Assembly (NCBI GenBank): GCA_039820405.1
Contig: JBCBQC010000006.1
Span: 68,319-132,318 of the forward strand
DNA: 64,000 nt
Source of the DNA: CALLVY01 sp937899855
GTDB lineage: Bacteria; Bacteroidota; Bacteroidia; Chitinophagales; Saprospiraceae
Direction of reading: 5' to 3'
The notes beneath the pieces were generated by a model, which was not told the DNA's origin, did not search any database, and saw only the letters and a program-made list of their open reading frames with translations. Both the position numbers and the translations under genes were made by a program. Shown piece by piece: positions 1 through 8,050 of the stretch. The first letter of the stretch is position 1; each line of letters starts with the position of its first letter.

Positions 1-687
1 GGCCATTGGTTGCAGGACACCCTGTATACCCTGTTGTTGGATCGCTACGGTGCGGCTCACCTCAGCTTGGAAATGTTCGAAACCGACTGTCAGCAGGTGG
101 TGGATGAATATTTGGCGGATTTCATTACGCTCGATAAGCTCATTGCCGAGGGGCGGGCCTGGAACAACTACCGGGAGGCCTACCATCCCCTGGTAGAGAC
201 GGCCAAGGAACGGGGTCAAGCCGTCATTGCGGCCAATGCACCCCGCCGCTACGTCAATCTGGTCAGTCGCCGGGGCCAGTCGGCCCTCCAAGCGCTGCCC
301 AAAGCCTCGCGCCGTCACCTTTCTCCCCTGCCCATTTATACCGGTGATGAGGCTTACCGCCAACGTTTTCAGGACTTGATGGGGGGATTTGGGGGACACG
401 GCGGCCTGGGCGATAAAATCTTTGAGGCCCAGTGTACTTGGGATGCCTCCATGGCCTACCGCATTTACCGCTTCTGGCGCAAAAACAAGGGAGCACTCAT
501 CTTCCACCTCAACGGTAGCTTTCACACCGATTACCAGCAGGGCACCATTACCCAACTCCGGCGCCTGCGTTCCAAACTAGCCATCCAAAACATCAGTTGT
601 TTTCCCGCTTCCGACTACGCCCAGCCCAACTGGTCCCAGTACACCGACCGGGGCGACTACATCATCATCAGCCCGGAAGTGAAGTAA
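1..687 (+). CDS. ChaN-like haem-binding protein, 5'-truncated
   Basis: The frame is open from base 1, so the gene begins outside the window and only its last 228 residues are visible. The text matches the ChaN/DUF399 family (Tiki superfamily), whose members are often lipoproteins proposed to bind haem or to act in iron uptake. Family-like blocks are SLEMFETD near the left edge, YREAYHPLVETAKERG in the middle, and the late segment HLNGSFHTDY. The visible part starts GHWLQD, which fits the region just after the family's N-terminal histidine motif. The protein ends at a TAA at 685-687. The next gene lies on the other strand, so this one ends its transcription unit here. The family assignment is from recognised motifs; the exact role is not shown by the sequence. 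Confidence 0.8.
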   Translation, partial: GHWLQDTLYTLLLDRYGAAHLSLEMFETDCQQVVDEYLADFITLDKLIAEGRAWNNYREAYHPLVETAKERGQAVIAANAPRRYVNLVSRRGQSALQALPKASRRHLSPLPIYTGDEAYRQRFQDLMGGFGGHGGLGDKIFEAQCTWDASMAYRIYRFWRKNKGALIFHLNGSFHTDYQQGTITQLRRLRSKLAIQNISCFPASDYAQPNWSQYTDRGDYIIISPEVK

Positions 688-732
688 ACCTCCGTCAGTT
701 CTGTACCACCAAAACCCAACGTGGATAAGCTT

Positions 733-1077
733 TTAGTTGAGCCGTCGCTGGCGCTCGCGTTCCTGGTAACGGGCCACGGCGCTTTCCAACATGGTCCCGA
801 ATTCCCGTAGGTCAGTGGGGGAGAGGAGGAGGCGAAAGCCGTGGATGGGAGTGTCGACCTCGATACAGCGGTGTTCGGGGCTGACGTTGCCCCGGTAAAA
901 CTTATAGTAGGACTGAAAGGTTTGGATCAGGTTGGCGATGGCCGCTTCCGTCAAATCGAGCGACACGGTGCCGTAGTGAATGTGGTACACCTGGCATTCG
1001 TAGCAGTAGACTACCTTTTGGCCATAGCGTTGAAAGAGTACTTCAAAGGATTGGGGGAGGCCGGGATGTAAATTCAT
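733..1077 (-). CDS. small conserved CxxC protein of Bacteroidota
   Basis: A 114-residue protein without signal peptide or membrane segment. A CYEC motif (CxxC) near residue 26 is followed by a histidine-containing YHIHYGTVSLDL block, and the C-terminus is rich in Arg and Glu. It resembles short Bacteroidota proteins of the DUF6686 type, which have no known function; this is a recollection of pattern and not a search result. CxxC plus nearby histidines would allow metal binding, but no second CxxC is present. It converges on the ChaN-like gene and is followed on the other strand by the operator-controlled operon at 1261. Confidence 0.65.
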   Translation of the reverse strand: MNLHPGLPQSFEVLFQRYGQKVVYCYECQVYHIHYGTVSLDLTEAAIANLIQTFQSYYKFYRGNVSPEHRCIEVDTPIHGFRLLLSPTDLREFGTMLESAVARYQERERQRRLN

Positions 1078-1224
1078 AGGTTGACTTACCTGTAATTAGA
1101 CTAATTCTAAATAAAATGAAAGATACTGCCTTCCCTCAGGAAAAGCAAGCTTCGGGACCCGAAAAGGATAGCTCGACCGATTAAATGTATGACCCGGTCC
1201 CGGAGTGGGGTAGATTCATCGAAT

Positions 1225-1254
1225 TAAATTTGGTTTATAACGTAAACTACTTTA
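1225..1254 (+). promoter_or_regulatory. promoter -7 element with abutting palindromic operator, copy 1
   Basis: TAAATTTG at 1225-1232 matches the Bacteroidota -7 consensus TAnnTTTG. It is followed directly by the inverted repeat GTTTATAACGTAAAC (1233-1247; GTTTA, 5-nt spacer, TAAAC) and then TACTTTA up to 1254. Transcription should start inside the palindrome, so a protein bound there would block the promoter. No clear -33 TTG is seen at the usual distance. The same 22-bp arrangement recurs at 2180-2201. Confidence 0.65.
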
Positions 1255-1260
1255 TATTCG

Positions 1261-1842
1261 ATGAAAATCAAGCCAATGAGTCACGAAGAATTTACGCCCG
1301 AGGAAAGTTTAGCCCTGATTACCGAGGTCATTCAGGAGGCCAAAGTGCGGCTGGAAGAGGATGGGCTGATTTACATGATGTGGGGTATCTTACTTTTTGT
1401 GGCCAGTACGGGGCAGTACCTGTTGTTTCGAATGGAACAGTGGGAGATCAACTACTATCCCTATTTCTTGATCCCCCTGGGGGCCATCGCTTCCCAGCTG
1501 TACTACGCCCGCAAGCAGCGGCGTCAGTCCAACCAAATTATGGGGACCATCAGTGTGATTTGGGCCATCATCGGGTTTAATCTGATGCTGTTGGGTTTTT
1601 TTGGCTGGCCCCTACTCAAGAGTAGCTTACTGCCCATTATTTTGATCCTCCTGGGCATTGGAGTGGCTACCGTTGGGCAGGTGAGTAAAAGCCGAGTGTT
1701 TCTGCTGGCGGGAATTTTGATCAACATTACGGGCTTTGTGGGTTTCCAACTAGATTGGACGAATCAGCCCCTCTTGCTGGGAATCTCTTCTTTACTCTTT
1801 ATCTTCGGGCCGGGGCTGGTATTACAGCTTCAAAAAAGATAA
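1261..1842 (+). CDS. multi-pass membrane protein, first gene of a regulator operon
   Basis: 193 residues. A short acidic, probably cytoplasmic N-terminus (about 1-35) is followed by about six hydrophobic segments, roughly at 38-57, 65-82, 95-115, 120-138, 146-162 and 168-188. A basic stretch, YARKQRRQS, after the second segment supports an inside loop there. I do not recognise a named family. It lies 10 nt before the winged-helix regulator gene and is almost certainly co-transcribed with it. Small membrane proteins paired with HTH_34-type regulators are common in Bacteroidota and may sense a membrane signal, but that is inference. ATG at 1276 is an equally good start and would leave a more normal leader after the operator. 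Confidence 0.75.
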   Translation: MKIKPMSHEEFTPEESLALITEVIQEAKVRLEEDGLIYMMWGILLFVASTGQYLLFRMEQWEINYYPYFLIPLGAIASQLYYARKQRRQSNQIMGTISVIWAIIGFNLMLLGFFGWPLLKSSLLPIILILLGIGVATVGQVSKSRVFLLAGILINITGFVGFQLDWTNQPLLLGISSLLFIFGPGLVLQLQKR

Positions 1843-1852
1843 GTATCCCGAA

Positions 1853-2134
1853 ATGTTTAAAGACTTGAATCCGCTGATCCACTCCCCCCTGCGGCTGGCC
1901 ATCATCTCCTTTTTGGTGACCAATGGTCAGTCGGATTTTAAGGAACTCAAGGAAGTGACCAAAGCCACTTCGGGTAACCTGAGTGTGCAACTCAAAAAAC
2001 TGGAGGAGGCCAGCTACCTCAAGATCACCAAGGGTTTTTTGAATAACTACCAGCACACCGCCGTTGAAATTACCAAAACCGGGGTCGCCGCTTTTGAGGA
2101 ATACGTTGAAGCCATGAAGCAATACCTCAAGTAA
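1853..2134 (+). CDS. winged-helix transcriptional regulator, HTH_34 type
   Basis: 93 residues, almost all one winged-helix domain. IHSPLRLAIISFLV is helix 1, FKELKEVTKATSGNLSVQLKKLEE is the helix-turn-helix with the recognition helix, and the wing spans about YLKITKGF to HTAVEITKTG. Proteins of this size and layout belong to the MarR/ArsR-like HTH_34 (PF13601) group and bind DNA as dimers. There is no ligand domain, so the signal may come from the membrane protein encoded 10 nt upstream. A palindrome of the size expected for such a dimer sits at the promoter of this operon and again in front of the next gene, so autoregulation plus control of 2201-5163 is the simplest reading. The link between this protein and those sites is inferred. 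Confidence 0.85.
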   Translation: MFKDLNPLIHSPLRLAIISFLVTNGQSDFKELKEVTKATSGNLSVQLKKLEEASYLKITKGFLNNYQHTAVEITKTGVAAFEEYVEAMKQYLK

Positions 2135-2178
2135 GCCGACTTCCCCAGTTCGTGGCAGCTATATTTTTTTACCTATTT

Positions 2179-2201
2179 AGTTTATAATTTAAACTAGTTT
2201 A
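2179..2201 (+). promoter_or_regulatory. palindromic operator, copy 2
   Basis: AGTTTATAATTTAAACT at 2179-2195 is a 6-bp-arm inverted repeat with a 5-nt spacer. It continues as AGTTTA up to the A of the start codon at 2201. Aligned with copy 1 at 1233-1254, the 22 bp differ at only three positions. The site touches the ATG of the lipoprotein gene, so a bound regulator would block transcription start or early elongation. No good TAnnTTTG is present here; TATATTTT at about 2159-2166 is the nearest. Confidence 0.65.
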
Positions 2202-3016
2202 TGAAATCCATTTTTCTCATGATGAACTTTATTGCCTGTTTACTCCTGTTGAGCGGAGCCTGTTCTACTGGTCCCCAGCTCGACCTGGCCCAAGTGGCCC
2301 ACTACGAGGAGACTTCTCGAATCCCCAATTCCGATTCGCTACTCGTCGGTATTGAAGACAAAATTTACCAGACCTTCGTCCGCTGTATCATCGATCAAGA
2401 CGCCACCGCCCTCCAAAGTCTGAGCGAGCGGCTGGAAAGTACCTACGCCGAACGCCCCCAAAACCTGGTCCGTTACTGGAGCGCTTACCTGCAGTATTAC
2501 TGGGCCATTTACCACCTCAAAAGCGAGGACGAAAAGGCGGCAAACCGCCACCTCCAACGGGGGATCGACTGGTTGGACGAACTGCCCCGCAAGAATGCTG
2601 AGGACTACGCCCTTTTGGCCATGATGCAGGGTTTTGCCATTCGCTTTAGTACGGCCAAAACCATCCAATTGTCGAGGGCGGCTAAGAAAAATGTGGGCTA
2701 CGCCCTCGCCATCGATTCGACCAACCTGCGTGCTCATTACGTGATGGCTAGCAACGACTACTACACTCCCGCCATTTACGGAGGTGGGAAGATCGTCGAG
2801 CGGCACCTCCAACGGGCCGTTGCACTGCCCGATCAAAAAGTGGAAAACGCGTTCTTGCCTTCCTGGGGAAAGGAGCTGGCCTACGAGTTACTCGTTCGTT
2901 GGTACATCAAGGGTGAGCGCTGGGCGGAAGCCAAAGCAACCTTCCAGCAAGCCCAGGGCCTTTTCCCCGATAGCTATCCCCTCAATCAGCTCGCTGGCCA
3001 ACTCATTGGAAGATGA
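2201..3016 (+). CDS. TPR-like lipoprotein upstream of TonB receptor
   Basis: 271 residues. The N-terminus is a lipoprotein signal (MKSIFLMMNF, then a hydrophobic run to LLSGAC with Cys21). ATG at 2219 or 2222 would also give a usable signal. The rest is helical, with repeated blocks such as LVRYWSAYLQYYWAIYH, AANRHLQRGIDWLDEL and AEAKATFQQAQGLFPDS, the pattern of tetratricopeptide repeats. It is probably anchored in the periplasm or outer membrane. It overlaps the following TonB receptor gene by ATGA (3013-3016), which indicates translational coupling and suggests that the two proteins act together in an uptake or envelope function. The substrate cannot be told from sequence. Confidence 0.8.
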   Translation: MKSIFLMMNFIACLLLLSGACSTGPQLDLAQVAHYEETSRIPNSDSLLVGIEDKIYQTFVRCIIDQDATALQSLSERLESTYAERPQNLVRYWSAYLQYYWAIYHLKSEDEKAANRHLQRGIDWLDELPRKNAEDYALLAMMQGFAIRFSTAKTIQLSRAAKKNVGYALAIDSTNLRAHYVMASNDYYTPAIYGGGKIVERHLQRAVALPDQKVENAFLPSWGKELAYELLVRWYIKGERWAEAKATFQQAQGLFPDSYPLNQLAGQLIGR

Positions 3017-5163
3017 AACCAAGATTTTTAGCGATCCTACTTTTGCTAGCAGCCCAGCTTCCCGCTCAGACCGAATGGAGTGGAACCGTTCGTGACGATG
3101 CGGGACGGGCTGCTTTTGCCGCCAACGTCTTTCCCAAGCAGACGCCCAGCCGGGGCGTCATCACCGACTGGGAGGGTCACTTTCGCCTGACCGAGCTCGA
3201 TCCTCACGATACCCTCGTCATTTCCTACCTGGGATACGAGACGGTCGAGTGGCCCCTCGCCGACTGGCCAGAATCGGGGCGCTTGGAGGTCCAGCTCCGC
3301 ACCAGTGCCGCGCTCTTGCCCAGCATCCTCATCCAAGCCTCCGATCCCATTTCCGAACAATTTTCGGTGGTGGTCCTCGAAAAACTGGACATCTACCTCA
3401 ATCCGGTAGCCCAGGGCGACCCCCTCAAGGCCATTACGGTACTGCCCAGCTCGACGACGACCGACGAATCGGCCAATCCTTCCCTACGGGGGAGCGCCGC
3501 CGATCGCTCGCGGGTGGTCCTCAATGGCGTACCCATCTACCAACCGGTGCGGGCCAGCCAGCTCAACAACCAGGGCTTTTTTAGCCTTTTTAACCCCGAA
3601 ATCATCGACTGCCAGTACGTTTACGCTAGCAATCCCCCCCTGACCTACGGCAATACCAGTGCGGGCTTGGTGGACATCAAAACCCATCACCAGCTAGAGC
3701 GGGAACAGGTTCAGGTATCGACCAGCCTGGCCAATCTAGGGGCCTTCCTCGCGCGCCAACTGGGACCCTCGGGTTCCTTTGTCCAACTTTACGGCAACTG
3801 GCAATTTGCGCCCGCCTATCTGGGGCTGAACCGGCCCAATTTGCCCCGCCTCCGCGACTTCCACACGCGCGACGTGGGGCTGAATCTCCACCTAGCGCTG
3901 GGAGAAAAATCCTCCTTCAACAGCTACCACTACGCCATCGATGAGGGCTATACTTATCACAACACCCGCCCCTCTTACGACGGGCCCGCCGAATCGACCC
4001 GGCAGCGTTACTTCGTGGTCAACAACTGGGAGCGGCGTACCGAGAATGGGGTCTGGACGGCCCAACACGCCTGGAATTTTTCCAAAAGTGCCTTTGCCTA
4101 CGGCAATTTGCACTCGCGCAACCGGACCCGCCAATCCTATACGGCGCTCAATTACCAGTGGTTTTTGGGGGAGGATTGGAAATGGCAATTCGGCAGTAGC
4201 GTCGATTGGCACCAGCAGACCTTTAGGGACAGTTTTCCCCGTTATTACTACGCCTTTTCTCCCGAGGCGCCCCGCGACTTTGCGCAACGGAGACTGGGGC
4301 ACCACAATTGGGAGGCCTACGCCTACACCCAGTGGCGTGCGGGAAAGCGGTACTTGTTGTCGGCGGGTTGGCGGAGCAATGTACCGGGTGGGGGACAATC
4401 TTTTTACCAAAGCTGGCAAGTAGCGGTAAAGTTTTTCTGGACCGATCAGCAATCCCTCCTACTCAGTGGCGGGCGCTATCACAACTACGCCAACCCCAAT
4501 TATTTTAGCCCGGGTTTTACCCTACAGTCTAGCCAGCAGTGGTCCCTGGACTACAGTTGGGAGGGGACGCAGTGGCTGATCCGGGCGGCCCTTTACCACA
4601 AGCGGGAGGACAGTGAGGCGAATGACTTTGGCTTCTTTAGTGTGGGGCCGACGACGACCAGTGGGGTGGAAATATTCTGGGAACGGGAATTGCTGCCCCG
4701 CTTGCGTTGGACGCTGGCCAATGCTTTTGTCCACCAGCGGGTGGAATTGGCTGGGGATAAGTACCGTGGGCCGAGTGATTTCAACTACTTACTCAAAACG
4801 ACTTTGCAGTACCGCCACCCCCAACTTTTTACGACGGCCCTGAGTTGGCTGAGTCGCCCCGGGACCTTTTACACCCCCATCGTCGGCGGACAGCTCCATC
4901 CCGAGGTCGGCTACTTCGAACCCCAGTACAGCGACCGTTACTACAGCGAGCAATTGGGGCCCTACCACCGGCTCGATCTCAACGTGAGTCGTTATTTTCG
5001 CTTTGAGACCTGGGCCCTGACGACCTTCTTATCCGTCAACAACTTGCTCAATACGCGCAACCAACGCGAGGTCCTCTACCGGGCGGACTACCGCAGCTAC
5101 GATTTTGATTACTACCAATTGCGGTCGATTTACTTTGGCTTGGTGTGGCAGTGGAATCGCTAG
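3013..5163 (+). CDS. TonB-dependent receptor with carboxypeptidase-like domain
   Basis: 716 residues. A signal peptide (MKPRFLAILLLLAAQLPAQ) is followed by a carboxypeptidase-regulatory-like domain at about 22-100 (GVITDWEGHFRLTEL, VISYLGYETVEW). The plug domain (about 120-225) contains NPSLRGSAADRSRVVLNGVPIYQP. The remaining residues are a beta-barrel rich in alternating aromatic strands, ending in a strand that finishes FGLVWQWNR. At 716 residues it is shorter than SusC proteins and has no SusD neighbour, so a siderophore, cofactor, peptide or metal-complex receptor is more likely than a glycan receptor. It shares transcript and control with the upstream lipoprotein. The ligand is unknown. 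Confidence 0.9.
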   Translation: MKPRFLAILLLLAAQLPAQTEWSGTVRDDAGRAAFAANVFPKQTPSRGVITDWEGHFRLTELDPHDTLVISYLGYETVEWPLADWPESGRLEVQLRTSAALLPSILIQASDPISEQFSVVVLEKLDIYLNPVAQGDPLKAITVLPSSTTTDESANPSLRGSAADRSRVVLNGVPIYQPVRASQLNNQGFFSLFNPEIIDCQYVYASNPPLTYGNTSAGLVDIKTHHQLEREQVQVSTSLANLGAFLARQLGPSGSFVQLYGNWQFAPAYLGLNRPNLPRLRDFHTRDVGLNLHLALGEKSSFNSYHYAIDEGYTYHNTRPSYDGPAESTRQRYFVVNNWERRTENGVWTAQHAWNFSKSAFAYGNLHSRNRTRQSYTALNYQWFLGEDWKWQFGSSVDWHQQTFRDSFPRYYYAFSPEAPRDFAQRRLGHHNWEAYAYTQWRAGKRYLLSAGWRSNVPGGGQSFYQSWQVAVKFFWTDQQSLLLSGGRYHNYANPNYFSPGFTLQSSQQWSLDYSWEGTQWLIRAALYHKREDSEANDFGFFSVGPTTTSGVEIFWERELLPRLRWTLANAFVHQRVELAGDKYRGPSDFNYLLKTTLQYRHPQLFTTALSWLSRPGTFYTPIVGGQLHPEVGYFEPQYSDRYYSEQLGPYHRLDLNVSRYFRFETWALTTFLSVNNLLNTRNQREVLYRADYRSYDFDYYQLRSIYFGLVWQWNR

Positions 5164-5179
5164 TGGGGGGGGGGCGCAT

Positions 5180-6238
5180 TTAGCGCCGTTGGAAAATGAC
5201 TTCCGTTGCTCCGTAGCCGTAGTTGGGGTGGTAATCGTTTTTAAAGGTCTTGACTTCGGGATGTTTGAGGAGGCGGGTGGCAATCTCGTTGCGCAATTTG
5301 CCTTTGCCCAGGCCGTGGATTACGAAGACCCGATCGACGCCAACGCTGAGGGCGCGGTCGAGGTAGGCATCGAAGGCCCGCAGTTGGATACGTAGGATTT
5401 CGGCATTGTGCAGTCGGCGGATGTCCTTGTCGGTCAGCTCTTCGATGTGCAGGTCGATTTCGGAATCGAAGGAGGCGTATTCGTAGAGGTCGCGGGAGCG
5501 GGAGCTGGCGGTGGCACCGTCTTGCGGAAGGGGAGGGGCGTGCCGGCGGGTATAGGCCTTGAGGTCTTCGTGGGCTTCGGAGGGGCCTTGGGAGTCGAAG
5601 GAATCGAAGAGGACGTAGTGGTGAACGGCCTTGTTGAGGATGGGGGCGGTGATGACCTTGCTAAAAAACTGCTTGGCGCGAATTTTTAGGGTCCGGCGCA
5701 GGGCTTTGCCCGTACCCTGGGTGGTAATTTGCCAGATTTCGACCCGGGCTTCGGGCAGGTCGTTGAGCATGCCAAAGGGCATCTGGCCGAGTGGAAAGGC
5801 CGACACGGAGTCCAGTTTGCCATTGATTTGGCGCTGGCTTTGTTGTTTGCTACTCAGTTGGAAGGTAAAGAGGGCGGAGTAGGGGGTATCGTTGAGGAGG
5901 AAGATTTCGAAGTAGGGGGTGGTACCGTCGGGGAGGCCGTGGGGGAGGAAGGCCAGTTGGATGCCCCGGCTGCGGAGGATGGTGTACTGCGAGTCGGCTT
6001 CGGGCAGGCCACCCGTTGGGTAGGGACTGGGTTTGGGGGGGAGGGTGAGCAACTTGGCTTTGACCCGGGGCCCCATTTGGAGGCTTTCGTCGGGTCGGAT
6101 CAGGTCCCCCGTGGCGACGGGAATTTCGTCGCCGTCGTCGAGCAGCACCATTACCATATCGTGCTCCAGCAGGTCGGTGACTACGCCCCGATCGCCGGTA
6201 AATTTCAATTCTACTTTGGTGCCTTCCGCTAATATCAT
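5180..6238 (-). CDS. Smr-domain protein (DUF2027 family)
   Basis: 352 residues. An N-terminal SH3-like region (about 1-55, GTKVELKFTGDRGVVTDLLE) is followed by a central beta-rich domain (about 80-215). A proline-rich linker precedes a C-terminal Smr domain (about 260-352) with DSEIDLHIEEL and the catalytic-type VFVIHGLGKGKLRNEI, whose His is residue 308. Smr domains are nucleases or RNA/DNA-binding modules related to the MutS2 C-terminus. This combination is the usual Bacteroidota DUF2027-Smr protein, found without MutS. It is divergent from the methyltransferase gene, with only 57 bp between the two starts. Confidence 0.85.
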   Translation of the reverse strand: MILAEGTKVELKFTGDRGVVTDLLEHDMVMVLLDDGDEIPVATGDLIRPDESLQMGPRVKAKLLTLPPKPSPYPTGGLPEADSQYTILRSRGIQLAFLPHGLPDGTTPYFEIFLLNDTPYSALFTFQLSSKQQSQRQINGKLDSVSAFPLGQMPFGMLNDLPEARVEIWQITTQGTGKALRRTLKIRAKQFFSKVITAPILNKAVHHYVLFDSFDSQGPSEAHEDLKAYTRRHAPPLPQDGATASSRSRDLYEYASFDSEIDLHIEELTDKDIRRLHNAEILRIQLRAFDAYLDRALSVGVDRVFVIHGLGKGKLRNEIATRLLKHPEVKTFKNDYHPNYGYGATEVIFQRR

Positions 6239-6272
6239 CGGATTAAAGTTACGCTTTTGCCCAGGGATGCCC

Positions 6273-6280
6273 TACCTTTG
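6273..6280 (+). promoter_or_regulatory. -7 promoter element of methyltransferase gene
   Basis: TACCTTTG matches TAnnTTTG and lies 15 bp before the ATG at 6296. It places transcription start just before that codon and so rules out the upstream in-frame start at 6257. No convincing -33 TTG at the usual spacing. Confidence 0.5.
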
Positions 6281-6295
6281 GGGCCGACATTCAAC

Positions 6296-6949
6296 ATGAG
6301 CAGTACAACAAAAAAATGGCGTTGGCAGATCGCGCAGCGGGCCGAAATCCGCTGGTGGCAAAACTATTTGCGCCAGCGTCCCGTCGGCGAATACCTGAAC
6401 TGGAAACGGGCCTACTGGCGCGAATTCCTCCAGCGCTGCGCCCTGGCGCCCCCGCCCGGAGCCCGCATCCTCGACGCGGGCTGTGGCCCCGCCGGGATTT
6501 TCCTCCACTTTCCCCAGCACGAGGTCATCGCCTGCGATCCCCTACTCGATCAATACACCCACAAACTGGACCATTTTGAGCCCGCCAATTACCCCGGGGT
6601 ACGCTTTCTCCCCTGTGCGCTCGAAGATTTATCTCTAACGAAACCCTGCGACTACGTTTTTTGTTTGAATGCCATCAACCACGTGGCCCAACTGGACCGA
6701 TGTTTGGACCGTTTGGTGGCGGCGACGCACCGGGAAGGCTACCTGATCCTGTCGATCGACGCCCACAATTACTGGGGGCTCAAGTACCTCTTTCGGACCC
6801 TGCCCGGCGACATTCTCCATCCCCACCAGTACGACCTGGCGGAGTACCAGGCGATGCTGACCCGCCGGGGCTTGCGAATTGAGCGGAGTGTCTGCTACCG
6901 GAGGGAGCGGATTTTTGATTATCACGTATTAATTGCCAGGAAGGCTTGA
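6296..6949 (+). CDS. class I SAM-dependent methyltransferase
   Basis: 217 residues from MSSTTKKWRW. Motif I of the Rossmann fold is ARILDAGCGPAGIFLHFP (about residues 58-75), motif II has the acidic VIACDPLLDQY, and the CDYVFCLNAINHVAQLDRCL block corresponds to motif IV. YLILSIDAHN follows as motif V. This is the methyltransf_11/25 arrangement acting on small molecules, quinones or lipids; the substrate is not identifiable. The N-terminal helix is rich in Trp and Arg. An in-frame codon at 6257 would extend it, but the -7 promoter element at 6273 argues for ATG 6296. queE starts one base after its stop, so the two are probably one transcript. Confidence 0.85.
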   Translation: MSSTTKKWRWQIAQRAEIRWWQNYLRQRPVGEYLNWKRAYWREFLQRCALAPPPGARILDAGCGPAGIFLHFPQHEVIACDPLLDQYTHKLDHFEPANYPGVRFLPCALEDLSLTKPCDYVFCLNAINHVAQLDRCLDRLVAATHREGYLILSIDAHNYWGLKYLFRTLPGDILHPHQYDLAEYQAMLTRRGLRIERSVCYRRERIFDYHVLIARKA

Positions 6950-6950
6950 T

Positions 6951-7592
6951 ATGGCGGCTTACAATGTCAAAGAAATATTCTACACCTTGCAGGGCGAGGG
7001 GGCACAGAGCGGAAGACCGGCGGTCTTTTGTCGCTTCTCGGGTTGCAACCTGTGGAGTGGTCGCGAGCAGGACCGGCACAAGGCCATCTGTAAGTTTTGC
7101 GATACCGACTTCTGGGGGACGGATGGCATCAATGGGGGACGTTTTGCGACGGCGGAAGATCTGGCGCAACGGGTGGCGGATTTCTGGCCGGTGGGGGCCA
7201 AGAGTAGCGTGCCCTACGTGGTCTGTACGGGGGGCGAGCCCCTGCTCCAGCTGGACACCGCCCTGGTGGCCGCCTTTCACGCCCTGGATTTTGAAGTGGC
7301 CGTCGAAACCAACGGTACCATCGCTCCCCCACCCAACATCGACTGGATTTGTATGAGCCCCAAGGCCAATACGGAAATCGCCCTCCAGCGCGGGCACGAA
7401 CTCAAACTGGTTTTCCCCCAGGTGGGCGCCGAACCAGAACGCTACGCGGATTTGGATTTTGAACACTTCTACCTCCAGCCGATGGACGGTCACCGCACGG
7501 AGGAAAACACCCAGGCTGCCCTCCAATACTGCTTGCGCCACCCCCAGTGGAAACTGAGCATTCAGACGCACAAGATTTTGAATATTCCTTAG
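6951..7592 (+). CDS. queE: 7-carboxy-7-deazaguanine synthase QueE
   Basis: 213 residues. This radical-SAM enzyme converts 6-carboxytetrahydropterin to 7-carboxy-7-deazaguanine in queuosine biosynthesis. FYTLQGEGAQSGRPAVFCRFSGCNLW is typical of the family. The cluster cysteines are C32, C47 and C50 in a CX14CX2C spacing, a known QueE variant in place of CX3CX2C. CTGGEPLLQ is the GGEP motif that positions SAM, and VAVETNGT and CMSPKA follow at the expected places. It starts 2 nt after the methyltransferase stop codon. No preQ1 riboswitch is visible nearby, and no other queuosine gene is in the window. Confidence 0.93.
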   Translation: MAAYNVKEIFYTLQGEGAQSGRPAVFCRFSGCNLWSGREQDRHKAICKFCDTDFWGTDGINGGRFATAEDLAQRVADFWPVGAKSSVPYVVCTGGEPLLQLDTALVAAFHALDFEVAVETNGTIAPPPNIDWICMSPKANTEIALQRGHELKLVFPQVGAEPERYADLDFEHFYLQPMDGHRTEENTQAALQYCLRHPQWKLSIQTHKILNIP

Positions 7593-8050
7593 GGGTACTG
7601 GTCCGACGCTGGGGAGGCGCTACCAAGGCTCGTGGCCCCTTTTAGGGACCGTATTTCAACAGCGCTATTACGTAATTTGGTCAACTGAAGGGAGTGCCTG
7701 AAATGTAAAATAAATGTCATCCGAACTTGTAATACCCACAAAAAAGCCCTAAGTTAGTATCGTTCTGTTATTGCTTACAGTTATCTCTACCATTCCAAAC
7801 ACATTAGCTCTTTATCCGGTGATCTTCGATCATCATGACCATTGAGTAATCACAATTAACCAATTGCTTCAAATACATTAACCCGCTTGGCGGGCTGGGT
7901 GAACGCGCTTCATCTGGTCACCTTGCTATGGGTTTTTGCTTGATCCTAACTTAGACTTAGGGCTGATCGGCTATTGCTCCGTTTGGAGGAATTGCCCAGT
8001 GGCCCGTGCTAGGGCTGACATTTTATTTCTCAACCTAAAATTTTTTTACC
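7593..8050. other. 458-bp non-coding stretch with long-range inverted repeat
   Basis: No plausible gene. AGCCCTAAGT (7745-7754) pairs with ACTTAGGGCT (7955-7964), and the overlapping CTAAGTTAG (7749-7757) pairs with CTAACTTAG (7946-7954). The right arm is thus the left arm's complement with a 6-bp duplication inserted. A small stem CCCGC-TTG-GCGGG lies near 7883. The region holds the promoter of the surface-protein gene at 8051, but no clear TAnnTTTG is seen. Confidence 0.5.

Noticed and set aside
10..12. TTG as start of the ChaN-like protein
   Set aside because: The frame is open to base 1 with family-like residues before this codon, so the gene is cut by the window edge.
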